A stretch of DNA of 64,000 nt, taken from the NCBI GenBank assembly GCA_017354895.1, contig CP071493.1:1364001-1428000 (forward strand). Reading direction: 5' to 3'. The notes beneath the pieces are model-generated. The model was not told the DNA's origin. It was given only the letters and a program-made list of their open reading frames with translations, and did no database searches. This document shows, piece after piece, positions 1 through 11,365 of this stretch. This DNA comes from Podospora comata (taxonomy: Eukaryota > Ascomycota > Sordariomycetes > Sordariales > Podosporaceae). The first letter of the stretch is position 1. Every line of letters begins with the position of its first letter. A program made the translations under genes and the position numbers.

Positions 1-397
1 CAGTTATTAGGCAAAGGTGGTTCAGGACGAGCGAAGTGGCCTCGAAGGGCCATACTCCGCTGAGATAGGGGCTGGGTCGCGCCGAGCGTTCCTTAGATCC
101 GATCTTTGAATCTTAAAGGTGGGTGGGTGATTACATGCGACCGCGTTTGGGGACCTTTTTGGCTTTGGGTGGCTGTGCGGTGATGGGGAGCTTCGGTGCT
201 CGGCGGTCAATTCGACTAGGTTGTTGACCTGCCGTGTCCCATTGCACCGCCCAACAGCACGCCAAACACGCCATCGCGCCCCAGAGCTCAGATCCGACAC
301 TGCACGGTCTCGAGTTAGCTGCAGTGAATTGAAGGGCCAGTGCTAACTACTGCAATGGATAGGTTCTAACTCGTCTTCATATATCTTACACACAAAA
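1..397. other. upstream region of the phosphatase gene
   Basis: No gene is supported here. A short open frame on the minus strand has no recognisable content. The stretch is the likely promoter and 5' leader of the gene that starts at 398; the bases just before that ATG (CACAAAA) are a normal fungal start context. Confidence 0.5.
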
Positions 398-2007
398 ATG
401 GCTTGGGGCACTGAAGAGAGGGTGCCAGCGGCCCCTGGGAGTTCCAAGGAGAAGGACACGCTATCAGCTGAGGATGGGAAGAAGGGTCGGGGTCTTTTGC
501 CCGTGCCATCACGGTCATCGTCTCAAAGAGCTTCACCGACGGCTACTGGCCTGAGCGGCGCAACTGCGAGCGACCCCAGAGATAGCATCGGCGGACATTC
601 CAAGGAATCCAAAGGCAGTATGTTGGGCCAAAACCGCAATGGAAGCGCATCTAGTAACCGTTTAGGCATGGTAACAGGACCGACAGCCACTCCGGGACAG
701 TCTGAGCCAAACTCTCCGGCAGCTCCCTCTCATAAAAAGAAGAAGGGCGGATTCTTGGCCATCTTTGGATGCTGTGGTGTTCCGGACAACGCCAATGGGC
801 TGGAGGCTGAGGCCCCCCATCGTCTCGACAAGATCCCCGCTCGACCTGCCACAGCCAGCCGGCGAACAGCCACGCCATCGGGAGAGCAACCATCTGGGAG
901 CAAGACGCAGCTGTCTGAGAAGGAGCCCGGTCAGCAAGCACAACAGTCGGCTGCGCAGCCACAGAAGAACGGGAAGCGGATCTCTGGTGCTAGCACTCAG
1001 GATCAATCTACAGTGGGTGATCGCGATGGCGAGTCGAAGCAGACGACGCTTATCGGCGCAGGATCCGGCAACCCATCCATCTCGGTGGACCCCCCACACA
1101 GTGTTACGAGCGCCGACGAGACGATTCACGAGAATGCTTCTGAAAAGGATGCAGAAGGTGATGTTTCTATGCGCGACGCTGACCACTCAAGGCAACAGAA
1201 CGCCCAGGGATCCGTAAACAACGCGGACGAGCAGCTTCCCAAGGTTCCTCCACCGCCCCCAGGGCCTGTGCCGGCAGTGCCGAATGCGCCAACATCCACG
1301 TCAGTGGAAAACCCAGCTGTGTTTGCCTCTGAGCAGCAGCAGGAGAGATGGCTTCTGCCTCCCCAAAGGCCGGAGCACAAGGGCAGAAAATGCCTTGTTC
1401 TTGATCTGGATGAGACGCTTGTCCACAGCTCGTTTAAGGTAAGACCTTGTGTCCCATGAACTACTGGTGGCAATATTCTAATGATCACCAGATCCTCAAC
1501 CAAGCCGACTTCACGATACCTGTCGAGATCGAGGGCAACTTCCATAACGTCTACGTAATCAAGCGACCGGGAGTCGACCAGTTCATGAAGAGGGTTGGTG
1601 AGCTCTACGAGGTTGTTGTCTTTACAGCCTCCGTGTCTAAGGTATGGATGGAGTTCCAGGTCACCGTTGAACGCTCGCATCTGACAAGAAAATAGTATGG
1701 CGACCCACTACTCGACCAGCTGGACATCCACAACGTCGTCCACCATCGCCTCTTCCGCGAGAGTTGCTACAATCACCAGGGCAACTACGTCAAGGACTTG
1801 TCGCAAGTTGGCCGTGACCTCAAGGACACCATCATCATTGACAACTCGCCGACTTCGTACATCTTTCACCCTCAACACGCCGTCCCGATTAGCAGTTGGT
1901 TCTCGGATGCCCACGATAACGAATTGCTGGATTTAATTCCAGTCCTCGAAGACCTTGCCACTCCCAATGTACGAGATGTCAGCCTGGTCCTCGATGTCAC
2001 TCTTTAA
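398..2007 (+). CDS. PSR1: Psr1/2-type FCP1-like (HAD) protein phosphatase
   Basis: Predicted 500-residue protein from three exons: 398-1438, 1492-1641 and 1696-2007. All joins keep frame and use GT-AG ends. The first ~330 residues are low-complexity (Ser/Pro/Gln-rich) with a short conserved island, [15 protein letters not shown], preceded by a lysine run. The C-terminal ~170 residues are an NLI-interacting-factor/FCP1 phosphatase domain: the HAD motif [10 protein letters not shown] supplies the nucleophile and acid aspartates, VVVFTAS follows, and [10 protein letters not shown] is the distal aspartate motif. This layout matches the yeast plasma-membrane phosphatases Psr1/Psr2, which act in sodium and general stress signalling; membrane attachment through the cysteine pair is an inference. 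The alternative name would be a generic SCP-like CTD phosphatase. The family is certain, the orthologue name probable. Confidence 0.9.
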
Positions 2008-2125
2008 GACGAATTTTCCTTTTCATAGCCGATACCCTTTCATTCTACTACACGTTATTCCTCGGGCCAGCAAAAAAAAAATGGCGTCGATACGCCGGTA
2101 CTGTCTAATCTTCACAACAATTCAA

Positions 2126-2155
2126 CGTGACGGGTTCATTCAGAAACCCGTCACG
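2126..2155 (+). other. perfect 11-bp stem-loop downstream of the phosphatase stop
   Basis: The arm CGTGACGGGTT is followed by an 8-nt spacer and its exact reverse complement AACCCGTCACG. It starts 119 nt after the phosphatase stop codon, so it probably lies in the 3' UTR. It is not a bacterial-type terminator. It could be an mRNA-stability or protein-binding element; function is unknown. Confidence 0.6.
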
Positions 2156-3624
2156 ACCTTTCAGGGGCCTTGTTTAGACCGGCGAGGCAGAAACCGAACT
2201 TGGGGCAGAAAACCGAACCCTACTTGAAGCGTTTTACTTCGTTTTCTTGAGCTACACTTCTGGTCACAGGAGGAGAAGGCGGAAGTGGGTAGTCAAGTGG
2301 ATGGTCTGGCTCTGTCTTCAAGTTTGCTATACAAAAATCGGGAACGTTTCTTTCTTGGGGTGGTGGAGTTTGTTGGTTATAAGTCCGGGTGACGGTTTTG
2401 ACCCAGTGGTTTCTTTTCTCGCGTTTTTTTCTCTTTGTCTTTTTCTTTTTAATTTTCTCTCTCGCGGAGCGGGGTGGAGAGGGGAATCTGTTGCCGTTGT
2501 TGGGTTTAGCAGGCCAAGCTGGGAAATCAAAGGGAAGAGGGGGGAAGAGAAGAGACCAGCATTGTCAAATATCAAGCCTTTTTTTTGTTGTTTTTCTTTC
2601 TTTTTTTTTCTCGCTTTTGGTTTCTTTCTTATGTCGATTTTTCTAAAGAACACCACCACCACACACCAACCACACCAATCAATTGACTATACATAAACGA
2701 ACTGAGATCAAGGGAGAGGGTGTGTTTTTGCTGCTCTGCTTCTTTTGTTTTTCCCACAGTACACATCTCCAGCCCAGTTCCATATCACGCATACTACAAC
2801 TATACCATCATACTTTAGTACCCTACTTGCTCCTCACTCTATTCTGTAGTTGGGATCTGTTGATTTGTCTGATGTAGTTTTCGGTTTTGTCTTCTTGGGG
2901 GGTATTTGTTGCGCATTGTGCTCTTTTTGTTATTTTACCTCCACTTGGGTAGCTCGGAGGACGGCTGGTGGGGAGGCATAGAGAGAGGCTCTAGAAAGAG
3001 AGGGAAGGTCAAGGGTCCCTGAGGGGATATATACTGATGAGCAGGATGTGGGGAGCTGGGCATTCTTGTAGGGATAGTGGTTATAAATGAGTTTTGAGAG
3101 GAATATAGTTGGAACTGGCAGCCATGCTTTGCTCTTGTTGATTACTCACATTTCGATCCAGTGCGGTACACAACCTGAGATGATTCCAACTTGCGATCCA
3201 AGATCACCCACACCAGACACCCACTAGAACTGTATCAGTCAGATTATCTTTAATTCATCACTCTCTCATGTAAGAGCAACTTGAGGTTAAATCCACTGAT
3301 TGACCTTGCACTGGCCTGTGCGCCACTCCCCGCCAAGCCCCTGCAAGTCTCCACGGTCCCCTGCACTCTTTCCAAACCGTGGCCTCAATTGACGCGCACG
3401 GGCCAGGCTGTAGCAATTAGGGGACAGATCGGGCGACGTGCTCGCTAGGACAGCTTGGTGCTGTTGCTTGCTGGCCAATTTCACCAACCGCGACGACTTT
3501 TGACTTTCTCTTTTTTCTTCGTCATCAACCACCACCACCACTACTCATCACCACAATCACCGTCGACGCCTTTTCTTTCGGCCTTTCCGACGTTTTCAAT
3601 TGATTTTCTACCAAGTTTAATCCG

Positions 3625-3657
3625 ACACACCACACCACACCACACCACACCACACCA
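3625..3657 (+). repeat. CACAC/CCACA pentanucleotide tandem repeat
   Basis: About six copies of a CACAC pentamer, ending 4 nt before the ATG at 3661. If transcribed it is a CA-rich unstructured leader, which is common in highly expressed fungal mRNAs. Confidence 0.7.
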
Positions 3658-3660
3658 ACA

Positions 3661-4173
3661 ATGGTACCTTCCTTCCCATCCCCCATCACCACCACCCCCA
3701 ATGAAGATGATGACGATACTAACAAGAAATAGTCCTCCCCCCGCGCCTCCTCCCCCTCCTCTCCCACGGGCGGCCCAGCAGGCGTCGCAACCGGCGCCCG
3801 CCCGTCTTCCCCCCCCCCTCCAGGAGGCGCCCGCACCGCCATCCGCCGCCGTGCTGCTGCCGACCAAAAGGAGAAGATCGCCAATGCCAGACCCAACAGC
3901 ACCCGCGCTGCGGGCGCGGGAGGCTCGAGCAGCACCATGCTGAGGCTGTATACCGATGAGAGCCCCGGGCTCAAGGTTGATCCGGTTGTTGTGCTGGTGT
4001 TGAGCTTGGTGTTTATTTTTAGTGTGGTTGCTTTGCATAGTGAGTTTTTCCTTTTTTGTTCGTATGAGGGGTGGTGGAAGGGGGAACTTGGGACTGGTGT
4101 TTTGGATGTGGGATTTTGGCTGACAACAAGGGGAATAGTTATCGCCAAGATTACGAGGAAATTCTCGAGCTAA
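3661..4173 (+). CDS. SBH1: Sec61 beta, translocon tail-anchored subunit (Sbh1)
   Basis: Predicted 114-residue protein. Exon 1 is only the ATG (3661-3663). Intron 3664-3732 precedes exon 2 (3733-4039), and a second intron leads to exon 3 (4139-4173). The spliced protein starts [12 protein letters not shown], continues through a Pro/Gly-rich cytosolic region with [14 protein letters not shown], then the family core [16 protein letters not shown], and ends with one hydrophobic segment ([20 protein letters not shown]) and a short basic tail. This is the canonical fungal Sec61 beta plan: a C-tail-anchored ER protein of the Sec61 complex assisting co-translational translocation. Without splicing, reading from the ATG meets a stop in the intron and is out of frame with the core, so the one-codon exon is needed. 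Confidence 0.95.
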
Positions 4174-5159
4174 ATTCCTGACACCTCACTCGACGACGCC
4201 AACGATGATCTGAGGATACGAGATGAAGAGGGACGGTGGATCTGGTGGCGGCTTGGGTATCATGAAGACGAAAGGCTCACGGAACAGGGACTCCAAGAAT
4301 GGTGTTTAGGAAGAGAAACATTTCTTAATCCATCATGAGGACTGAAAATCACTGGGCCAAAAAGGGTGGTGAACTTGGGGATGGTGGGTGACAATTTTGT
4401 TTTTGGCGGCGTTCACAACATACATTACATATACCTAGGGAACGCGGGGAAGGGGAGGAAGAGAGAGATAATGGGTCGAACGGATGGTGGGATGGCCAAA
4501 AGGCATCTTGTTTTAGTCTTTTTGTGGATGTGTTTTTTTTTGTTTTTTTTGCAAATGTGTACAATGTAAATTTGTTTGTAAGTGGCTGAATGATGGACCT
4601 TGTTCTGTTGTGAATGCCATTTAGATGATGTTGCTCTTCTTGGCTTGTGGACATGGTTGCTTGTGCTGGGAGATAAGCAGGTTCCATATGAGGCTATCGT
4701 TGGGAGAAGCCTCGGGACAGAATCAATAACGGTGATTATACAAAGGTATTTATGACGTCCACCAGGTAGAACCCTGAATCCAGAAGCTCACCATATGATT
4801 AATCTGCTCCTCAAACTGGTCGAATAAATCTTGACCGCTTGAATTGTAAACCCTCGGGTATATATGACTATCTCTCTCTCCCCCTTTCACGCCATTCTCC
4901 TCTGTTTCTATCCCTACAGCTCCCCTTTTCTTATACACATTCTTTCTTCATTGCTCCTCCCCACCACCACCACAGGTATTTGGTTGATACAAAAAGGAAA
5001 CAAAACAGAGATACACAATATGTACCCAACCCGCCTTTAACCCCTTAAACACCATAAACCCAACCATCAATAAAACGCCATGATATCACCTAACCCAAAA
5101 CCAAAACGCCAAAACTGTGCACCCAGGAAAAATTATTGACAAAACCACAAGCACCCTGC
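4174..5159. other. convergent intergenic region between Sec61 beta and Rif1
   Basis: This holds the 3' UTRs of two convergent genes. T-rich and C/T-rich tracts are seen. No gene or RNA is supported. Confidence 0.5.
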
Positions 5160-8100
5160 TCAGTTACTTCTAGCCCTCTTCTCCGCCTCAATCAACTCCC
5201 TCCTCATATCCCTAAACATATCCTCAATCTCATAAACCTCCTCCATCGACAGCTTCGCCGACCTCAGCGTGTCCAACCCCCCTCGAAACATCCTCATGAT
5301 GGCCTTTGCCCGGTCTTCTTCTTCCTTGTATTCCAAATGTCGCTCCCTTTCTTCCGCGCTCGCCTCCACAGTGGAGGCCGGGCTGGTTTCTTTTTCTCGT
5401 TGTTGTTGTTCATCAAGTTGCATTTCTTCTGCTGCTGGTGGGTGGGTGACAGAATTGGTGGGTTCCTCCTCCTCCTCTTCTTCATCGTCGTCATCAAGAC
5501 GTTGACTAGCGCTAAAGGACTCGAGTGCAATCTGGGATTGAACCTCGTCGTCGTCGCTGGTGTGGGGGTCATGATGCAGGTGGTGGTGTTCCATGTCCAT
5601 GACTGCTCCGCTGTCGAGTTCGGGTGAGCCGAGGGCTGTCGTGTTTTCTACAAGAGGAGACACCGGAGGACTTGACAATTCAAGGGAGGAGCTGGGAATC
5701 TCTGACATGGACTGCTCATGCGGGTTTTCCTCGGTCTTCACCTCCGCAGGAGCAGCAACTTGCTGAGGTGCCTGTGTTCGCCGGGGTTGGCTGTCTGGGA
5801 CCTCGTGCTCCTCCACCGGTGGCGGCGTCTCGGTGAACTCGAGACGCGTTCTCTTGCTAGGATCCTGCGCTCTGGTAGATCCTCTCTTTCTCTTGCGCGG
5901 CCGGCCTCTTTGTGGTCCCGTTGGCTGCGAGCTAGGGATCGTTTCCAGCTCTGGTGATGCTGCCGAGCTTGACCTGGTGAGTCTTCTGGTGACTGGTGGT
6001 ATTATAGGGATAGATTTGCCGAGTTTCTTGGGGCTATCACCAACCACAATGCACTCCCGAGGGGCCGCCTTAGGCTCCGTGTAGTCGGGGGAGGCAGATG
6101 ATTGGTGATACTCTTGCCTGTCCACTCGCACATTGTCCAATTCAACCACCAATCGGAGCAGACTTCTCTCGTCGAGCTCGCTGACTTCGAACGAGGTATT
6201 ATCTGCATTGCTGCGTTGGCTCGTTGCCGGGGCAGTCGACTGAGCTGACCCTGCGGACCGCCTTGCTCGGCTAAGGCTCGTCGGAAGAGGACCTGAGCGT
6301 GCGTCCACAAAATCTTCATCCGATTTAGGCTCGGGATTTTGACGAGCAGGACCTTGCACGGCCTGGGGCGGTGTTGAGTGTCGTTCCTGCTCAGTCGGTC
6401 CCGGAAGCTGGGACCCATTGGTAGAGTCAACGTCCATGTGATCACCATCCTCCCCTGGCAGCCGTGCCTCCTCCTTTTCTTCTCCAGCGACGGACTTTTG
6501 AGGAGAAAGGGCGGGAAGTGATACCACGGTGACAAAACCACTTTGACCCGATGGATCGGGGACAGCATGGCGGGAAGGAAGAGGTGACCCTGAGATTGGC
6601 GAGGAAGAGAACTGCCACTCCTCAAGCAAGCTGTGACTAGCAGACCTTGACCTTATCTCAGCAGCTAGCGGATTGCGTCTCGGTTCTGGAGGTGATGAAG
6701 GCGGATCAGTCATGTCGTGTCCCGGAATCATCAACGGCTGCCCTCGGCGTGGGGTCGGCGTTGACGAGACATACTCATTAAACCGAGCATCTGGCTGAGG
6801 GGTGGCCGCTTGGGGTGTTGTGATCTTCTCTGGAACCCGAGATGTCCCTTCCTCGGTTGTTTTGGCATGTCTCCTTGACCTGCCTGGGCTCGACTTGATC
6901 TCAGGGAAAAGAGCAGCGTTCTCTTTCTGTCGTTCGCGCACTTCCTTCTGTCTCTCAGTCAACGCCTGTGACTCGAGTGCATTCATCTCCGTAGCGGCAG
7001 GGCCAATGGCTGCAAATTGGATCTGTGAATCATCGTGTCTAAGCTTTGGCGCTGCTTTCCGACGATTGGCAGCAGCCAGCTTTCTGACAGGTGATGTGTC
7101 GACACGGCGCTTGGTCGACGGGGTAAGCCGAGTAGACGCTGGTGATCTCGCTGGTGACGAGGTTGCCCGCGGAGTTCCGCGTCGGCTGCTAGATCGAGTG
7201 GACATCCTCGGCAGGCTGAAGTCCTCGGACGACTCAGTAAACAGCATTTGCTGCTGGCCTGCAAACTGGGAGCTGACAGTTTCGAGACCTGGCAAAACAA
7301 TGTCGGTATGAAGTTGCATCTGGATGAGTGATGCTTTGAGGTCCTCTGGATACTCCAGATGCCCAACCTTCTCAAACAGCCTATTCCACAAAGAAACGGC
7401 AGAGTTGACAATGGACCGATGACTAGAAGAAAAAGACGCGCAGAAGAACCGCCCAAGAAAGTCGAGTTGCTGAGCTGGCTGCTCGATCTCAGTAATCAAC
7501 GAGGCTAATTTATCCCAGAGGGTTTTGGTCTACTTATTGTTAGTAACATAGCAACAAAGTACCGGGGTGTGTGTACTCACTGCAGCAGAGACAGAAGCAG
7601 TCTGACTGCTAAGCTGTCGATTGCTGTCCTGAAGCCAGGGGATGATACCATCCTGGAGAGTGGCCAATGTTCTCAGGAACAACTGGCGATTGCACCTGTC
7701 AAAGAAGCCACCAACTTCCTTGAGAAGATGGATAGTCGGATCGGTATCGGTGGTGTCAAATGTGGTATACCTGTTTACCAAAGCTTCGCTGGCAGCCTTG
7801 TAGAGGTTGTCAAACGTGTCAAAAGAGGAAGAACGAGATCCAGCAAGAGCAGTACCCCAAAGACGCCGCCGGGCTGCATCCACAGCTTGCCGGTCCCGTG
7901 GCTGTGTTGCAACGGAGATGAGTTCAGCCACGCATCTCAGAGTATTCGGGAGCAACGCGCCTCCAGTTCCCCCGAGAGTGATCTGGTCCATCAAAGCCTT
8001 GGATAGGGGCTCAATGATAACTATCGCTGCTCCTGCATCTCCAGTCTCTTCCCGTACTCTTTCGAATAGCGCATAGAACAAAGACTCCCAAGGCTTCCAG

Positions 8101-10511
8101 GGGAGGTTCGGAGTCGACCTGATACCGCGTTCGAGTACCTTGACAATGTCACGGTATTCATTGCCAACCGGAGTATCAGTCCCAGATCCTGTTGAGTGGT
8201 GACTGTGGTGTTGTGGATCGAGCCAAGGAGTGATCTGCTCAGCAACAAGCAGCCACGTTCCCCAAGGGCGAGGTGTCTCTTGGGGAATGGTTGCAAGGAG
8301 ATCTTGTGCCAGGTCCATCTTTGCCTTGTCGGCCTTTGAGGCGAAGAAAGGGGCAAAAATTTGACCAAGGAAATCCGCATAATCCTGATCGTCCAATACA
8401 CCAGGTGGGAGTGTTGACAAGCTGGAGAAGAGCGTGTAGAGAGGGGCCTTCAAGACCCCTTGAGCTTTGCTGGGCTTCTCGGTAAACGGCAATGACCCCA
8501 GAGAGTTGAACATAAGCTTCAAGTACGATTGTGCAGCGAGAAGGAACTCTGGTCCCTTCCCCTCGGGAACCCCCTGCTTCCACACGGTTTGCAAAATATT
8601 AAAAGATTCTGTAACAAAGCTGGTGGTATCCTTTGATACCTTGATCTCCTTAGCCGCGGCAGAAGCAACAGTAACCACCAAAGTCTCCCAAAGCTTGTAT
8701 GTCGTGCTGTTCGTTTGGGCGAGAGCAATGAAGTTTCGCTCAAGAATGTTTCCTACCAGAGGAAAGACCCTCCCAACACTGTGTCGGACCCATTTCGAAT
8801 CAAGAGGCGGAAGTTCGCTCGGTTTCAGATGTGTGTTGTCCTGAATGCGGTCTTCCTTCCATCTCCGCGGCGTCGTGCTGTCAAACAATCCAGCGAGGAT
8901 GGCAGTGGCTTGCTGAAGGTTGTCGGCGGCAGCTTCGGAGGCCGGGTCGAGAAGCTTCTCAACGATAGGCTTGACACTACAATCCCAGTATCGATCCAGA
9001 AGTGTTGTGTTGGTGTTCGGTTTGAACGTGTAGTACAGGAGATTGCAGATGGACCCAAACACTGCCTGCCGCAGCTCCTCGGTCATCTTTCCAGGACCTT
9101 TTCTCCCCAACTGCCCTGTCAGGGGCGTGACCAGCGTCGAGATGTTCTTGTTAAACGACCGATCGTCGGTTTGTACAAAGTAAACAAGACGGTTCCAGCC
9201 ACGGTTGGCGGCGATCTTGGTGGCAAAGTCGGTGCTGTTGAAACAGCCCTGAATGAGAAGAAGCCAGGAGCGCGAATGCTCCCACTTTTCTAGAGGAATG
9301 CGAAGCAGTAGTAGGACCGTACTCCAGATATCTGGAACCACTACAGAGTCTTGTTTCTCCTTGATCATAGCCTGGAGCCTCTCATAGTAGTACTGGATAT
9401 ACTTTTGGTCCCCAGAACTGGTATTGAAAATCTCAACAACTTTTCTCGATAACGCCTTGTCGTGTCCGATAGCAAAGGCCAGTTCGAGACCAAAAGAGAT
9501 AGCCGATGATCGAATTTCCTTCAGATTACTGAGCATATCGGTAAATAGATCCATCAACCAGTCTGAATGAACTATCATGTATTGCCTCGATTGCTTGACC
9601 AGCTTCCGGTAAATGAAGATGCGGGACAGGACGATACTCTTGCCTGTAAGATATTCCTCGATCCGGCGCAATGATGCCACTATTCTCCCAACTCTTTCTG
9701 CCGTGATGACTTTTGCTGGGAAGTTTTGCACGGACAAAACCTGCATAAGACGGCGGGCGATATCCTTGGGAGTGTCAGGGTCCTCGAAGGACCGAATGCA
9801 GTGGTCGACAATGAAAATGCCAAAATCATTGCTTATGGACGAGGCTATCGCGGGAAAGTGAAGAAATGTGATGAGCATATTGAGGGCATGGTTCACAAGT
9901 ATCGAGTCCAGAGCAGATTCCGAGGTCCTAGAGACAATATCTCTCTGAATAAACTGCATGAAAAGCCCCATTTTCTCTTGCAATGCCACGCGGTCTGGTA
10001 GGTTATTCGATGTCTTGAGGGCCCTGGTCAACATCTCGTATGAATCCACCTTCGACTCGCGGTCGCCTCCGGCCAGTTGCTGGATTGTGGATTCGAGCAT
10101 GGCGGCAAGGTTGACTTTCGGGTTGGATGGATCGCAGGGGTTGCTGCTGGATGGGTCGAGAAGGTTTGGGGCGTGGTTTGTGATTTTAAGAATCGATTTG
10201 ATGGGCTTGGACGCACTTCGAGGGAGGGAAACCGGCGTAGGATGTTGCTTCACTGCACACCCTTCCCCGTAGACGGGAGCCTCCTTATATTCGGTTTGGG
10301 CGGAGAACCCAACCTTCTTGCGGCGGCGCGAGGTCGAGTTCGTTGTAGAGGAGCTTGGGGACTGATGTCCCGGTGGAGTGTGGACGGACTGGAGGGAGCC
10401 AAGAGTATGGTTGAATGGGACGGAAGGCTCATGGTGTGTTTCTCTCGGGGGAGTTGGGGGTCGTGGTGGCAGAATACTGAGGGCGGTAGATAGGATGGCA
10501 GGAGATGACAT
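5160..10511 (-). CDS. RIF1: Rif1, telomere and replication-timing regulator
   Basis: Predicted 1,766-residue protein from two exons, 10511-7581 and 7529-5160, joined across a 51-nt intron. The start is the ATG at 10511 (MSSPAILSTALS); further upstream the frame offers only non-ATG codons. Residues ~135-520 match the Rif1 N-terminal domain (e.g. ESTIQQLAGGDRESKVDSYE), followed by a long helical-repeat region to ~1,050. The C-terminal ~700 residues are disordered, Ser/Pro-rich and acidic with basic patches (GRPRKRKRG). Two PP1-docking motifs sit in the N-terminal tail: RVxF-like KKVGF at 65-69 and SILK at 106-109. Yeast Rif1 carries the same pair near its N terminus, and they recruit Glc7/PP1 to counter DDK and delay origin firing. 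It diverges from Ric8, and an ACGCGT box lies ~295 bp upstream. Confidence 0.9.
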
Positions 10512-11365
10512 GTTCGGCGGATCGAACTGTCGAGAGAGGCTCTGCGCCGAGAGCGATGGAGAGAAACCCAAAGACCTGGTGACCCGTCACCTGAATACCG
10601 AAGACTGACAAAATGGCAGACACATTTAGAAAACAGAACTGGCGATGGCGGCGATGAAAAGGCGGCCCAGCAACAAAAAGACGGTAAGGAGCGTGATGTC
10701 GGCTTTGGTTGTACAGCAAATGTGTCTATGTGGTTGAGCCGCTGGAAGACCTTGGGCAATTAAGACTTTTAACGCGGTCGCGCCATGTCTCCCCTGGTCC
10801 TTGGACGCGTCAGGTCGCGACTGCACTTTGTCAAAGGTGACAGCCCCACATTCAGCCCCCATCTTTTCTGGGGATGCATCTCTCCAACAGGTACTTGTAC
10901 CATGTAACAATTGAACTTGATGAAAAGATCATACATTCCACTGCGGGTTTCCACATTGCTGGAAATTAATTGCATCTGGTCTGGAGTCTCCATTCATCAA
11001 TACCAAACTTGAACAAGGCCGGCTTGGAGGGTCTAGTCAGTGTTTTCCCAGCGACGGCTATGTATGTATCTATGTACCTTGTACTTGACTGTTGCCTTTG
11101 AAATAGCCCCACCCAGTTGTCGACGACGCTCTTTCACTTTCAGACCGCCAGTATGGGCATCTTGGGAATCAGTATAAACCATTCATGAGTAAAGCTTGCT
11201 TCCACTTTCTTCCTATATTTTATTGCCGCATCTCAAGTTACACACCAGCACAAATTCTCGTCAGCCAGGCCATCTTTTAAAGTGGGGTACCCAGCTTTTG
11301 GAGTGGTTCTTTATTGTTGCAACAGCCCATCCTAGAATCAAATCTCCAACTTTATCACAGTCGCT
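10512..11365. other. divergent promoter region Rif1 / Ric8
   Basis: Shared upstream region of two divergent genes. It holds an ACGCGT box at 10805-10810 close to the Rif1 side, with further CG-rich elements nearby. No gene is supported. Confidence 0.5.
10805..10810. promoter_or_regulatory. MluI cell-cycle box (ACGCGT) upstream of Rif1
   Basis: Exact ACGCGT, the core bound by MBF (Mbp1/Swi6) at G1/S genes in yeasts. It is palindromic, lies ~295 bp upstream of the Rif1 ATG and ~555 bp from the Ric8 ATG. A 6-mer can occur by chance; functional assignment rests on context. Confidence 0.4.

Larger units (their letters stand above)
2008..3660. other. intergenic: phosphatase 3' end and Sec61 beta promoter
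   Basis: No gene is supported over 1.65 kb. It holds a perfect hairpin at 2126-2155, several T-rich runs (about 2420-2460 and 2578-2612), CA-rich sequence near 2650-2690, and the leader repeat before the Sec61 beta ATG. Open frames here are short and low-complexity. Confidence 0.5.

Noticed and set aside
2247-2877. Small genes in the phosphatase/Sec61 beta gap
   Set aside because: The open frames are T-rich low-complexity sequence without conserved motifs.
10512-10571. Twenty extra residues at the start of Rif1
   Set aside because: The frame is open, but the first codon there is TTG; the first ATG is at 10511.
11196-11365. Longer N terminus for Ric8 from 11196
   Set aside because: The predicted residues (MLPLSSYILLPHLKLHTS and on) do not resemble Ric8, while the spliced start at 11366 gives the expected GPAKLDAV sequence with good splice and branch sites.
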